DNA of 64,000 nucleotides. Origin: Rhizoclosmatium globosum (lineage: Eukaryota; Chytridiomycota; Chytridiomycetes; Chytridiales; Chytriomycetaceae). Both the position numbers and the translations under genes were made by a program. The stretch spans positions 1-64,000 of the forward strand of contig MCGO01000179.1 of NCBI GenBank assembly GCA_002104985.1. The letters run 5' to 3'. Shown here piece by piece: positions 26,390 to 37,364 of this stretch. The notes below the pieces were generated by a model. It was not told where the DNA came from and ran no database searches. It was given only the letters and a program-made list of their open reading frames with translations. Numbering within the stretch: position 1 is the stretch's first letter; each line of letters opens with the position of its first letter.

Positions 26390-26944
26390 ATGCATTCGGA
26401 TTCTCCAGAGTTACTTCAGCAACCAGCACACTCTCATACCATGTCCTCCACTTTGAGCAGATCCTCATCTCCCCTCTTTCAAACGGAAACCTTACCCGTC
26501 TCTGTGCAGCCACCATCAACTGCAAGCATCCATAAAATGAGCATTCAATCCCTCCTTCTCTTTGACGAGCCTCTAATCGTAATGCGGCAAGAACAAGAAC
26601 CATCTCCAACACCTTCAGCTACACCCATTCCCAAGAAAGAGCCAACAAGTGATTTCCTCACATACGACAAATACTTGCTCCTTCTCGCACAAGAGCAATC
26701 AACATCCAGATCAGCGTCTAGGTTCCTTTCAAGCTCTCCTCCGACGCCAATATCCAGCCACACTCAACCAGGCGACTTTGAATGCTACGTTTGCGGGAAA
26801 CAATTCAAACGGAAGCATCATTTAGAGAGCCATATGGTGACGCATTCTTCAGACTATCCTTTTGCCTGTTCGATTGAAGGATGCAGGAGCAAGTTTCGTC
26901 GTGTCCAAGATTTGAGAAGACACATCCGGAATGTGCGGCATTGA
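26390..26944 (+). CDS. Two-finger C2H2 zinc-finger protein
   Basis: Single exon, 184 aa, starting at ATG 26390. The first two thirds are Ser/Pro-rich and low complexity. The C-terminus has two classical C2H2 fingers: C-x2-C...H-x3-H (C-Y-V-C-G-K...H-L-E-S-H-M-V-T-H), then C-x4-C...H-x4-H (C-S-I-E-G-C...D-L-R-R-H...V-R-H) running into the stop codon. Arrangement and the final L-R-R-H-I-R-N-V-R-H block are shared with the genes at 27672 and 37365, so the three are local paralogues. Probably a sequence-specific DNA-binding regulator; target unknown. Confidence 0.88.
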   Translation: MHSDSPELLQQPAHSHTMSSTLSRSSSPLFQTETLPVSVQPPSTASIHKMSIQSLLLFDEPLIVMRQEQEPSPTPSATPIPKKEPTSDFLTYDKYLLLLAQEQSTSRSASRFLSSSPPTPISSHTQPGDFECYVCGKQFKRKHHLESHMVTHSSDYPFACSIEGCRSKFRRVQDLRRHIRNVRH

Positions 26945-27671
26945 TTTCGTCATTCCCTTCTCTTTCCCCACTTTTTCGTTTGCAATAAATCAGTTCTTTC
27001 TTTACTTTCCTTAACGCTGCCGCCAAGGTGGACAAAAACACCTTTTAAGCTCCAACCCAAATTTGATGAAAAGTATCAATCAAGAATTCAGCGAATGACT
27101 CATCCTATGAGCATCTCATACCTGATTGAGGAACACTAGCAATACCAGCGTCACAGCAGAATTCATCTGAAATCTTTGAGCCCTTTAAAGATACCATCAC
27201 CAGTCGTATTGATTTTCAAAATCGGCTGGAACTGAAACAGAAAGGTGTTGTTGTGTCAGCCCCAAAAAATCCGATCTCCATGAACCTGAAACATTATTAG
27301 GCAAACACAAGTTGATGGAAGCGAAGCTACTATATTCTAATGAGTATGGGTGAATTTTGACTCTCAATACTGTGTAAAAGAATTCCTTAGAAATATAAAA
27401 CAATTTATCCGTTTGTTTTTTTTGTGTGCTTCTCGTATTCCCAACCCTCTAATAGCATTTCAAACCTAATTCAAAAACAAAATTCTCATGTTCATTATTG
27501 GCTTTTTCAGTCATTTTCATCCAAAACACGAAATGAAAATTTTCCACTCACGAAGAAAAGCCCTTCGAAAGCACCAACAAGCACTGCAAGCCCTCACAAG
27601 TCGATTACTTTGTCTGGACTATAGACCCCCTTCTCATTCTACTGCTGCCAGCTACTATCACCGTCACTACA
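26945..27671. other. Intergenic, no gene seen
   Basis: 727 bp, AT-rich. It holds the 3' end of the preceding C2H2 gene and the promoter of the next. Frames at 27424-27691 on + have no recognised motif and could be 5' UTR. Confidence 0.4.
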
Positions 27672-28877
27672 ATGCTACATTTGCTTATTGAAGCTGCTGA
27701 TCAGGAATTGAAGCGATCAGTCACACCATCTTTGCCTCCTACAACCTCTGCCTGCAGCCCACACCCCTTATCAACAACCATGCAAGCCATGGCTTCGAAT
27801 GCTGGGTCTGGCTCGATGCGTCTTGCTGACTTGCTGTGCGGCGACGAGGAGGATGCGGAGGATGCGGAGGCTGCTGGAGCCAGGTCAGACACACTTTACA
27901 ATGCTCCTTCTAGTAGTCCACATAAGGATCTCTGCAACTCTTACATCGCCCCGGCTGTCCAATCTGGATATGCGGGTCTTGCCCAAGCTGTCGGAGGATA
28001 CAACCATCAGACCCAATTATCGGCAGCCACCGAACCCAGTCTCTACGGCACACCAGCACCAGCTCAAGCGTATCCTCACACTGATGCACAATTCAGAAGC
28101 GGAGGCGTCCGAGACATTGTTTCTGCGGCGGCGGGAGAAACAAGACACCAGCCTCATCTCCACTCGTCAACAATCAACAGCCAAGACCAGCCCAACTACA
28201 ACCAAGCAGCGCTAACAACTCCTCCCATTACTCCGCTAAGCTCAAACCAAATCAATGAAGCACCTGGGTCGTCACGCAACATCCAGCATCTGCCACGAGC
28301 TCAACACGTGGAGCTCCCATCTCCACCCCTTCAATCAATGAGACCATCATTACCACCCAATTACCAACCATATCCGGATCACCATCACCACCATCATAAT
28401 GCCAATTACCAAGTCAGGCAAATGCCACAATACCAGTACACGCAATACCCTACTCCTATTGGTCACCAGTATCCTCCAATCCATCACCACCAACCACATG
28501 CCCCACACTCCTATGCACCCTACCAAATACCTCGTAATATACTCAACAACCCACATCAACATCACCAGCCGCCTCCATCTTCTGATTCAAGACTGACAAC
28601 AATGCCATCACCACCTACTCCATCAAGCAACTCCCCAACATTATCCGGTCCACATCAAGGCACAAAACTTCATGAACGACAAGTTCCACATCCTGGAAAA
28701 GTATTCACGTGTGTGGAAGAAGGATGCGGAAAGATATTCTATCGGAAACATCATTTGGTAAGCCACTTGGTTTCACATACGACCGAGAAGCCGTTTTCGT
28801 GTCCGAAATGTGGATCACTGTTTCGAAGGAGTGCGGACTTGCGCAGACATTTACGCAATGTACGGCATAATGAATGA
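27672..28877 (+). CDS. Two-finger C2H2 zinc-finger protein with His/Pro/Gln-rich region
   Basis: Single exon, 401 aa. An acidic patch (about residues 55-68), long Pro/Gln/Ser/His-rich disordered stretches and a run of histidines (D-H-H-H-H-H-H-N) precede two C-terminal C2H2 fingers: C-x4-C...H-x3-H (K-V-F-T-C-V-E-E-G-C) and C-x2-C...H-x4-H (F-S-C-P-K-C). It ends L-R-R-H-L-R-N-V-R-H-N-E. The order C-x4-C then C-x2-C is the reverse of its neighbour at 26390, but the linker and last helix match, so they are related. Likely a transcription factor; function not known. Confidence 0.88.
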   Translation: MLHLLIEAADQELKRSVTPSLPPTTSACSPHPLSTTMQAMASNAGSGSMRLADLLCGDEEDAEDAEAAGARSDTLYNAPSSSPHKDLCNSYIAPAVQSGYAGLAQAVGGYNHQTQLSAATEPSLYGTPAPAQAYPHTDAQFRSGGVRDIVSAAAGETRHQPHLHSSTINSQDQPNYNQAALTTPPITPLSSNQINEAPGSSRNIQHLPRAQHVELPSPPLQSMRPSLPPNYQPYPDHHHHHHNANYQVRQMPQYQYTQYPTPIGHQYPPIHHHQPHAPHSYAPYQIPRNILNNPHQHHQPPPSSDSRLTTMPSPPTPSSNSPTLSGPHQGTKLHERQVPHPGKVFTCVEEGCGKIFYRKHHLVSHLVSHTTEKPFSCPKCGSLFRRSADLRRHLRNVRHNE

Positions 28878-29007
28878 AGGCTGTGGTGTATACGTTTTTA
28901 TCTTTTCTTTGCTATTTTCTTTTTTAATTATCTTTCACACGCAATTACAGTTCTTTTCCTGAAGGAAGACAACACAACTTCGTTTTTTCCCCAACACCTT
29001 GACGTTC
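28878..29007. other. Short gap before the pogo remnant
   Basis: Polypyrimidine/AT-rich. No terminal inverted repeat for the pogo fragment could be identified here. Confidence 0.4.
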
Positions 29008-29730
29008 ATGGCTGATCCTCTCATTCGCAAACAGTACACACTTGCATTCAAAGTATGCATTGTCAAAGAAGTACATGCACTCTCTGCGTTGCTTGTTTCC
29101 TCTAAGCCACACCGAAAGGTTCGCAGTGGTACCCTCACTGCTGTTGCTACTAAACATTCCCTCAACAGGTCGATGCTGTCCAAGTGGGTGCGATCGTTTG
29201 AAACCATCAAAGACGAATCTGTGAAGCGATGTGGGAAGTATCTGCACTGTGGATGGGGAAGTGTGATGGTGGGTGGGTGGTGGAAGGAAGCAACACAGTC
29301 GCATCATCAGAGCCCCTCCTTCTCTCTCGCGCATTAGCGTAGATTTTGATGGCAACCCATCTATACTCTCTCCATCTCCCTCTATGGTGCGCTGTATGTT
29401 CCTGGAGGAGGAAGTGAAGCTGTTTGGACTGATGGCGGACCAGAGAAACCGTGGATATGCAGTGTCACCGGCAGACTTGCGCGAGTGGATGTTGGCATAC
29501 GTGAAGGATCTCTTGAGTTTATTGGCTGATGCAGTGCTGGGGGTTGGAACGGAACAGCGTAGAGAAACCTTCACCGCATCATCCCGTTGGTGTACAGGAT
29601 TCATGGAGCGGTATAGACTGAGCATCAGAGCGAGAACTACAACCAGAACTTGTGGGTTGTTGGACCATAGCAATACTCCTCCCCTTTTTCTCCCCTTCCT
29701 TCATCAAACGAAAATAACAATAAAACAACC
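29008..29730 (+). pseudogene. pogo/Tigger-like transposase, N-terminal half, frameshifted
   Basis: Starts with M-A-D-P-L-I-R-K-Q-Y-T-L, almost the same as the intact copy at 49665-51215 (M-A-H-P-M-R-K-Q-Y-T-L). It follows that copy closely through the helix-turn-helix and CENP-B-like DNA-binding region (S-R-W-C-T-G-F-M-E-R-Y-R-L-S) to L-L-D-H-S. Compared with the intact copy it has about 4 extra bases in a GGGT-rich spot near 29270-29280, shifting the frame. Similarity ends near 29730, so all three catalytic Asp motifs are missing. A dead copy, complementary in content to the fragment at 10437-10655. Confidence 0.88.
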
Positions 29731-30728
29731 TGCAATTTTGTTTCTTCTTATTGCTTATTGTTTCACAGAACGTTGCACTTTGATTCGTTTGCAGTGACGA
29801 TCTTCACAGTTCTCCTGTTCTATCTTTACCTTCTATATTTCTCCATCTTCTTTTTTGTCTGTTTGTTTGTTTGTTTTTGTTTGGCGGGAGGGAAGTTTGA
29901 CAGCCAAGACCACATTTCCTTCGCATTTCCTTCCTGCATCATATCTTTCTTTCAAAAAAACAACTCGTTAAGTATACCTCTGTTGGCAAAGCTATGTCTC
30001 TGATTTTATGAAGCCAACCCATCTGGGAGCTCTGCGGGCGTCGCGAACCTGCTTAAACGCCCTGGATGGTTTGGTTAGTGGATGAAGATGTACACTGGTG
30101 TACCAAGGGACGCATACTCATGAGTCTGTTTTCAACATCATAATCATTTTAAGTGGTATGTACCGACTCTTGTATTGTTGACTTTGACTGTACAGATGCC
30201 TTTTATTGTTGTTGACAAAGAAGATGCCTTGTGTTCCTTCGTTCCCTCCGTCCTAATACAATTTGTCTACTACTACTTTGGTCACTCAAAGGTAAGATTA
30301 TGATCCTATTCGCTTTGATACGATTCGATACTTTTGATTTCATTTTGGTTTGTCTTATACTTTGCCTTCTTTCTCTTGTATCTATCTCTGTTATTGTTAT
30401 TGTGCATTTAATAAATTGTTCAACCCTTGTTGTATGTTGTAGTATTAGAAAAGAGATGAGTGGCCAACAGAATTAGGGACTGACTCGGCTTCGAAGCTAA
30501 ATATAGGCCTTCCACAACCTCCCGGCATCAATCGACTCCCCGGATTCTTTCTAATTGTGTGTGTTTATGCAGTTGGTACACTCCGTTGCCGTCTTGCGTC
30601 CCAAATAAGAAAGTTCAAGTTCAAGTTTAAGGATGATTTCGGAAAATAAGGCGAAACCCCCGGAACCGGATAGGATAAATCCTCCAATTTGAGAAAGCGG
30701 GAGGCGCGTGCAGCCCATGCAGATGTCA
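29731..30728. other. Intergenic region upstream of giant gene 1
   Basis: About 1 kb with T-rich and TTTG repeats (about 29860-29880). No gene or RNA gene supported. The last 250 bp are GC-richer and end in a TATA-like promoter. Confidence 0.4.
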
Positions 30729-30734
30729 TATAAA
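30729..30734 (+). promoter_or_regulatory. TATA-box candidate for giant gene 1
   Basis: TATAAA in the context GTCATATAAAGCAGG, about 390 bp before the start codon and about 250 bp before a likely 5' UTR intron donor. Position and context fit a core promoter. Confidence 0.45.
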
Positions 30735-30982
30735 GCAGGCCTGTTCCCTCCTCCCTTCCTTCTCAATTCACCAACTACCCAACTCCCCACCCAACCAAAC
30801 CAATCCCGCACTACATCAGCTTGTTTGCTGCTTTAATACTTTGGTGTAAGTCTACTTTTCTCTCTTCCCAACATCGCCGTTGCCAAGTGGTGTAAAAATT
30901 ATTCCACACGATCGCTCAACCCACCGCAACACTGACCATGCTCTCAATAGGAAAGGCATCTCTTCCTTCTTTTCTTCTAAAG

Positions 30983-31119
30983 GTAAGCAGTCATCATCAG
31001 AACAGTATCTCAGTGTAATCAACAGTGATGGGAGTGCTTGGCAGCCCTTCTCTCACCCGTCACTCACTCCCCTTCCTCACCTCATTATCATGTAATTAAC
31101 ACGATTCACACTTACTTAG
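30983..31119 (+). other. Probable 5' UTR intron of giant gene 1
   Basis: A GTAAGC donor (30983) and a TTACTTAG acceptor (31118-31119) sit just before the ATG at 31121. Joining the exons upstream puts stops in the frames I tried, so the upstream exon is non-coding if real. Confidence 0.45.
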
Positions 31120-31120
31120 G

Positions 31121-34100
31121 ATGCCTGAAACTGTAATCCTGAACTTTCGGCAACATCTTACTGGTGACCAACTTGCAAACAGCTGCCTTTACTTTGGACT
31201 GCCAAGTGACCCTGATATACTCGAGAAGATTCGAAACTGCAAAGATCAAATCAATCTTCTCCGTCAAAACCCAAACCGGACTCCTCAGTTATGCCTTGAC
31301 TTGATTCCACAATGCTTTGGCGGGTTCCAGAGCCAGTCGCGTGCAAACATCCTGGAACAGCATCGCGTATCGACTCTTTTCAGTGCAGATGACGTCAGAA
31401 TCAGCGGAGTGTTGTATTTGGCTGAGTGTGCAGTTAAAAATCTCTTGGGACTTGGACGCCTCTCATTTTCTGGTTCGCCCTTTGCTGCCGCTTCAGATGC
31501 TGCCTGTAAAGTCGCTGGAGTTCTTGTCCTTAACCGATACACTGAGGAGGGCTCTTTGAATCTACTGTTTGACCAAGAGGTAAGACGGCACTTTGGCTGA
31601 GAGTGCAACTAACATTCATTATCTAGTTGGCTGCTCTCCAGGGTGTTTCGACAGTGATTATTGAGGATTCTGAAGAGGCTCGCGCTGCCTGTAACCAGAA
31701 TCGCTTCCAAGTTTGTAAAACTGGCCCATCTGGATGTGTTCCATCTGCTCCGTGTGCACCTGCTGCTCCCTGTGTTGCCTCTGTCCCATGTGATTCTGTT
31801 TCTGGCATCCCAAACCTCGCACTGCCAACTGCACTGCCAACACATATTGCCTTCTATCCAGAGAAGGATGGGCCTCCAGCATTCTTCAACACAGTTTCAA
31901 ACTCAACCACCTGGACCAACCAGTTATCATATGCCATGTGGTCACCTGATGCTCAGCATTTTGCATTTGTAAATAGTGCAAAGGCGGTTGAGTGGGACAC
32001 TGCTACAAATTTGTATTCGCCGAACCTTCCAAAGTCTGACTTCCCACCTCCACATGCTTTCGCACCCCGGCCACCTCGTTTCGACCTTCCCCCTTTCCCA
32101 CAAATAAAGCCTGTTCCATATGCAGAGCTTTCAGGGGAGGATTGTAACCAAGCAGATATTCTGTGGCAGATTGACCATTGTGTGTTGGAGCTCAACTTGA
32201 TCGCGCGGCAATGTTACCTTCACATTGATGATTGTCAAGTTATTGGCTCTGTTGCTGCATCACATGTGGAGATTGCTCCTTTTTACTCTCAACCTGAAGG
32301 AGCCAAGAATCCATTGGAACTGAAACACAACACTTCAACACTCTTGCCAGATTGTCGAATTGGATCTTCTCTTCATCCCAGTGGTGCCACTCAACAAGCT
32401 CCAGGCTACTTTTGTCCAAATAAGTCCTTTTCATCATCTCTGAACCCTCCAACTCTCAAACCTCAATTTCTTGCAAACTTCTTCAAGCTTGTATCTAGTT
32501 CATACATATGTGGGCCACTTTTTCGGGCTCTGAACCAAATTGCAGCTGTGGACGTGGAAAAGGTCTTTGCTGCTGCAAAGGGCGATGCCTGCCTCAAATG
32601 GTGGGTTTGCAATGCAAGGACATTCAAGTCACTTTTGTCTGAGGCTTTATCAATCAAGGAAGCATTCAACAAGGTCCAAAAAGCCAAGGTTGTTGTTGAC
32701 TCATCAAGTTTATTCTCATTTCCCCCACGAATGCCTCTTATTGCCACTCTGGATGAAATGAAGGCTGGTAACTGTCAGTGTGGAATAGCTAATCACAAGC
32801 GGTCGACTAGTAGCAGTTGCTTGTTTCAATATAACCATCAGCTTGAAGAGTTTACTCATCCTCTGTGGACCAAAGTTGAACGTGAGTTTGTTTTGATGAT
32901 TGTGTGTTGTTTAGACTGACACTTGACTTGATAGAATGGAAGGCAGCAAATTCTGGTAACCCCATCGTGGCTTACCTTATTCCAAGTGTCAACCGCAAGA
33001 ACCCAAATTATCAATCTGCTTTGGATCTCAAGGAGTCACGGTTTTACTTTGAGCAAATTCTCCAACCAATGTTGACTGAGTGGATTGAGGCTGGGCGTCC
33101 AGAAACCCATGCCAAGATGCCCAAAACTGATTCATTCACTGTCAAGACTTCCTACTCTAGTTTTGTTCCCCTTGGAGGTTGCTTGGATATTCAACTAAAG
33201 AAGAATTTACCAAGGTTTGTCGCGTTTCATCCTTTTTTGGCTGTTGCTCATTTAATCTTGATAGATTTGCTCTTATTCGCTTCATTGTTCCTCGGTTTGC
33301 CACAAATGTAGCTTTGAGAATGTATGAAGAATCTAAACAGTCTGAATCTGCTCCAATGCTGCCTTGCAATTCAAACTTCTACCGCACGGTTCTTGTCATG
33401 GTTGCATCTGACGGAAACTTGAAACAACCAACCAAGGGAAGCCATCCAAAACTGGGAGCTTGGTTCAAAGATTTCAAACGTGATGCCAGTGTCCCTGCAA
33501 TCCATCCTGTGGACACAACTGATTTTGCAAACACACTAGTTCACATCTCAGAGCAACTTGCTGCAGACTTTCTCAGGCATATTACTGTGAGTGTTTTGTT
33601 AATACAAGTTCAATTGCACCAGTCTAAACACCAATACTCCAACAGATACACACAGGAAACAGAATCACACATACGCTGTTTCTTATCATTCGCTCTGTCC
33701 TGCGCAATCATGGGATATTTGTGGTAGACTGGAAGGAGCTGGGGAACTTGTGCAAGTACTACACTGCCAAATTCAAAGTGAATGACAAGAAGGAGTTTGC
33801 AAAAGCAAGAAAGAAAGGTCACCATTCACTACCCCCGCTTCCAAAGTGGAAACATGACGCTACATTTGACAATCAAAAGATCTTGGACTTTATTGGTGAA
33901 CAGTCACAGGATGCTGCTGAGGAAATAATGAGGTACATGGGGGACTTTTTTGAGCTGGTGGAGTTTCAGTTTCAGGGAATGCTTCCCTTGTGCAACAGGA
34001 ATTTCAAGCTACATGGAATCAAGTAAGTTTTAATGATTTGACTATGCTGTCTGATTTATTTTTGACAGATATCAACAAGGCCATTTCTGGTTGGCAGAAA

Positions 34101-34196
34101 TGAGGGAGTTGTATGATCCAGTAAACATTGCAACCTCCAAGGGGAATCCATCATTGACAATCCCACCAGTCTTTTATTACAACAGTGAGTCTTTCT

Positions 34197-34271
<75 letters not shown>

Positions 34272-37053
34272 AAATCATTCGAGACATTGTTAAAAGACCT
34301 CTCTCACTGGCTCAAATGAATGTACTTGGCCATGAGTTCCGTCGTGGTGTCTTGTCAGGCCTCTCCCATCCAAATAAAATGGATCCATTCTACAACAAGA
34401 TGTTCTTCCGTGCAAGAGGAGTGGTCAGTGTTGCTGATGTAGAAGAGATTGACAAGTTGAATGCAGCCATCATGGATTGCATCTCAAGGATTCAACAAAA
34501 AGACTTTAGAGTGGGAACTTTTGGAACCCTTCCTCAAGGAGTTACAAAAGGCTGGCACACCAACCCTCAGTCCTCTTTCAAACCCTTATCTCTCCCAATT
34601 GACACAAAGTATGTTAATATTGTACTATTTTCTATTATGTTGATATCTATTGGACAGAACAATGGCAATGCTTGCAGTCAAGTATAGTACAGGAAATGAG
34701 CGCGATCGTGTTTTAAATGCTCTGGAGCTTCCACCAAACACCAACCAATCCACCTTTGTTTCTTCTGCCATATGGAAAAAGCCAGAACTTTGGGGGGCCC
34801 TCTGCAACTTTGACAAAAATACCCTGAAAAAGTTTGGTGAGTTCTACTTCTTTGTTTCCAATCCATACTGATCCAATTAACAAAGGTGGATCCATCAACA
34901 TATCTGAGAGTGATGTCAGCATCACTTGTCTTCGGCCCAAGGTTGCTACCCCAGACACTGGAAAAACTACTGCCGAAACCATCTCTCTCCCACCAGAAGG
35001 ATTGGAGTTTGCTTTTGACAAGGGGATCATCACTCCTTTCTATGTGCATGTGCAAGCTCGTCCTGGTTCTGGTGCTGGTCTGGGTCCAAACCAAGTCCCA
35101 AATGGTCCAACCAAAGCCCCTGTTGTTGACCCTGTAACAAATACTCCAAGACTTTCAAAGAGTCAAAGAAAGAACAGAAATCGACATGCTAGAAATTTAG
35201 CCATCAAGGAAGGAACCTTTGTGTATGTATTGTTTGGTGTGATTTTCCTGCTTGTTGTTAATAGTTTCTCACAAAGATTTAGTGCCCCTGAGCATCCGTC
35301 AGCAGAACGACGACAAGAAATTATAAAAAAGGCTGCCCTCGACAAGCAGCGGAAGAAGGCTCGATATAGTCGTAACTGCCAAACCCGTACACTTGCTCAA
35401 CTCAAGGAGAGGAAGGAGCAATTTGGGAGATTTGCTTACGAAAAGTTATCTCCAGAAGAAAAGGCTCGTGGCATGGGGTTTCCACTGCGCAACGAGGAGT
35501 TTCGAAATCTGGCAAATATGGATATGGCTGACGTCCTGCGGAAGGAGATTTGTTCTGCATATGAAATGGAACTCAATGGTGCAAACATGGATGGCAAGAC
35601 TGGGGCAAGGATTGCAAAGTTCAATGCCATCATTGATGACAAGAAGAGCCATATCAAAGCTACTATTTCAGACAAGATCAAGTCTATTCAGTCTGGCAAG
35701 ACTGCTATTGTCCAACTTTACAACAATGCATGTGCCACATCCTTTGCTGCTTTCCCTGTTCTCCATGAGCTCTATTTGCGGCAAGACTTTCTACAAATGA
35801 TGGTGTATCGTGGTCAGCAACGCGCATTGAAGGTGTTCATGGGATACATTCATGGGAATCTGGATCCAAAGTTGGTGACTTGTGTCTTTGGGAGTGCAGA
35901 GTTCTCGCAACAAATGAAGGGGACTGTTTCAGGCTGTGGGGGGCGGCTGCTGAAAGAAATGAAGAAAAGGTTCCGCTGGATCAACGTTGATGAGTTCAAA
36001 TCAACTATGAATCCTGGTTGTTGTTGGGGTACAGGGTTTAAAGGTGGAAAGATTGACTTGGGTCCATGTAGCTGCGACTTTGAGGTGGAACAAGAACTTG
36101 CAAAGTTGACAGAGGAATTGCTGGCAGGGAAAGATTTAAATGAGTTGTTGACTCAGAGGGATGATGGTACTTTCCTCCATCTTGCACAAATTGAAGCCTT
36201 GTTGAAGTCTTTGGGTGCTGATGAGTCATTCAGTGTTGATGAGACTGAGCAGTTTGACAATTCCAAGTTCTTTACCCAAAAAGATGCTGATCACCATGGA
36301 GAAGGAGAGGAGGAGAATGGAAGGTATGGTGATGACAAGGGAGAATTTGGGGAAGATGGTAAAGACTTGAGAGAGAGTTTAACAACTGTTGAAGAGGGAG
36401 ATGGTGTGGAGGAAGAAGATGACTCAGACCCTATGGATTTGGAGGAATCTGAAACTGCTCCAGTGCTAGTGACTGTTGAGTCTATGTTGGGTCTTGAGAG
36501 TTTGGCTAGTGAATCAAACATAATGAAGGATGTGTTGGAGGAAGGGGAGCTTGCTACTAGTGGAGACACTTCTACTTCTATGGAAGTTGAAGAAGAGTTG
36601 TGGAGTGCTGCATTGGATACTCTGCTTCAAAGTTTCTCTGCACCAGCCTCAACTGATGGAGCAGATCCAGATGGGATAGATGCCATCCATGTTACTCATC
36701 CTTCTGAAGTATGGAAACGGGAAGGTGTTGGGGATGTGTATCCTGAAGATGTTAGAAGAATCCCACTCACCAACTCTGTGGCTCGTGCAAAATCCAAGAC
36801 CATTCTCAAGCACTCTAAAGCTTTTAGACCAGGATGGAAAGAGCACTTACCATTGGTTGAGCGGGTGAAGTTGGCATTTCATGCAGGTGTTCCTGTTGGT
36901 AGCCCCCTCCGTGGTCTCAAGTACTGCCACCACTGTGGTACAATGTGGGACCGAGATAGAAACGCAGCAAGGAATATTTGGATGTGCTTTTGGTATATGA
37001 GACTTAATGGGCTGAAGAGGCCATTCACAATGCAGCGGAAGAAGTCAGTGTAA
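31121..37053 (+). CDS. Giant TnpB/Fanzor-like protein (RuvC plus zinc ribbon), gene 1
   Basis: Ten exons (31121-31579, 31627-32881, 32935-33214, 33265-33586, 33646-34022, 34069-34184, 34272-34608, 34658-34836, 34886-35222, 35265-37053) join in phase to 1,816 aa. The intron 35223-35264 is in frame and could be retained. The N-terminal third includes a Cys/Pro-rich patch with repeated P-C. C-terminal motifs in TnpB order: F-D-K-G-I-I-T-P-F (RuvC-I-like, codons near 35017), basic helices, V-F-G-S-A-E-F, and N-V-D-E-F-K-S-T..C-C (about 35980-36030). A roughly 280-residue acidic insert follows, then Y-C-H-H-C-G...D-R-D-R-N-A-A-R-N-I (about 36918-36978). The last block is the hallmark OrfB zinc ribbon/RuvC-III of TnpB and Fanzor RNA-guided nucleases. 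DKG differs from the usual DPG/DLG, so activity is uncertain. Confidence 0.75.
34185..34271 (+). repeat. Intron made of (CT)n and (AAT)n microsatellites
   Basis: An 87-nt intron of giant gene 1 whose body is about 25 CT units followed by AAT repeats. Donor GTGAGT and acceptor TATCAG are intact. Confidence 0.9.
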
Positions 37054-37364
37054 TTCTGTTTTGTTTCTTCTTTTAATTCTCTTTTATTGATTATGTACCT
37101 GTGGGGGTCGTTTGAAAACCCCATGGGTCACTACTGTATTATTGGTTGGTTGGGGGGAGGAGGGTTTTTTTTGAGTCTTCCTTCAGGAAAAATACAGTAA
37201 ACGCAATTTGAGTTTTTCCTGGGTTTCCATCCAAACAGAAAAGCGCAGAACTCTGCATACACTCTTAGCCTCTCGCTTATTATAACTCTCTTCAAAAGCC
37301 TTGAAGCGAGTAAGACATTGTATCCATTATATCCACACACATCCACCCGATTCTGCAACGACGA
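37054..37364 (+). other. 3' flank of giant gene 1
   Basis: 311 bp before the next start codon. It contains T-rich sequence, a small imperfect hairpin (GGGGTCGTTT / GAAAACCCC, about 37106-37124) and a G-rich stretch. In characterised TnpB/Fanzor loci the guide RNA overlaps the 3' end of the nuclease gene, so this is where such an RNA would be sought; nothing here proves one. Confidence 0.3.

Noticed and set aside
34200..34260. CRISPR-like or satellite array
   Set aside because: It is a simple CT/AAT microsatellite inside an intron. No repeat-spacer array exists in the window.
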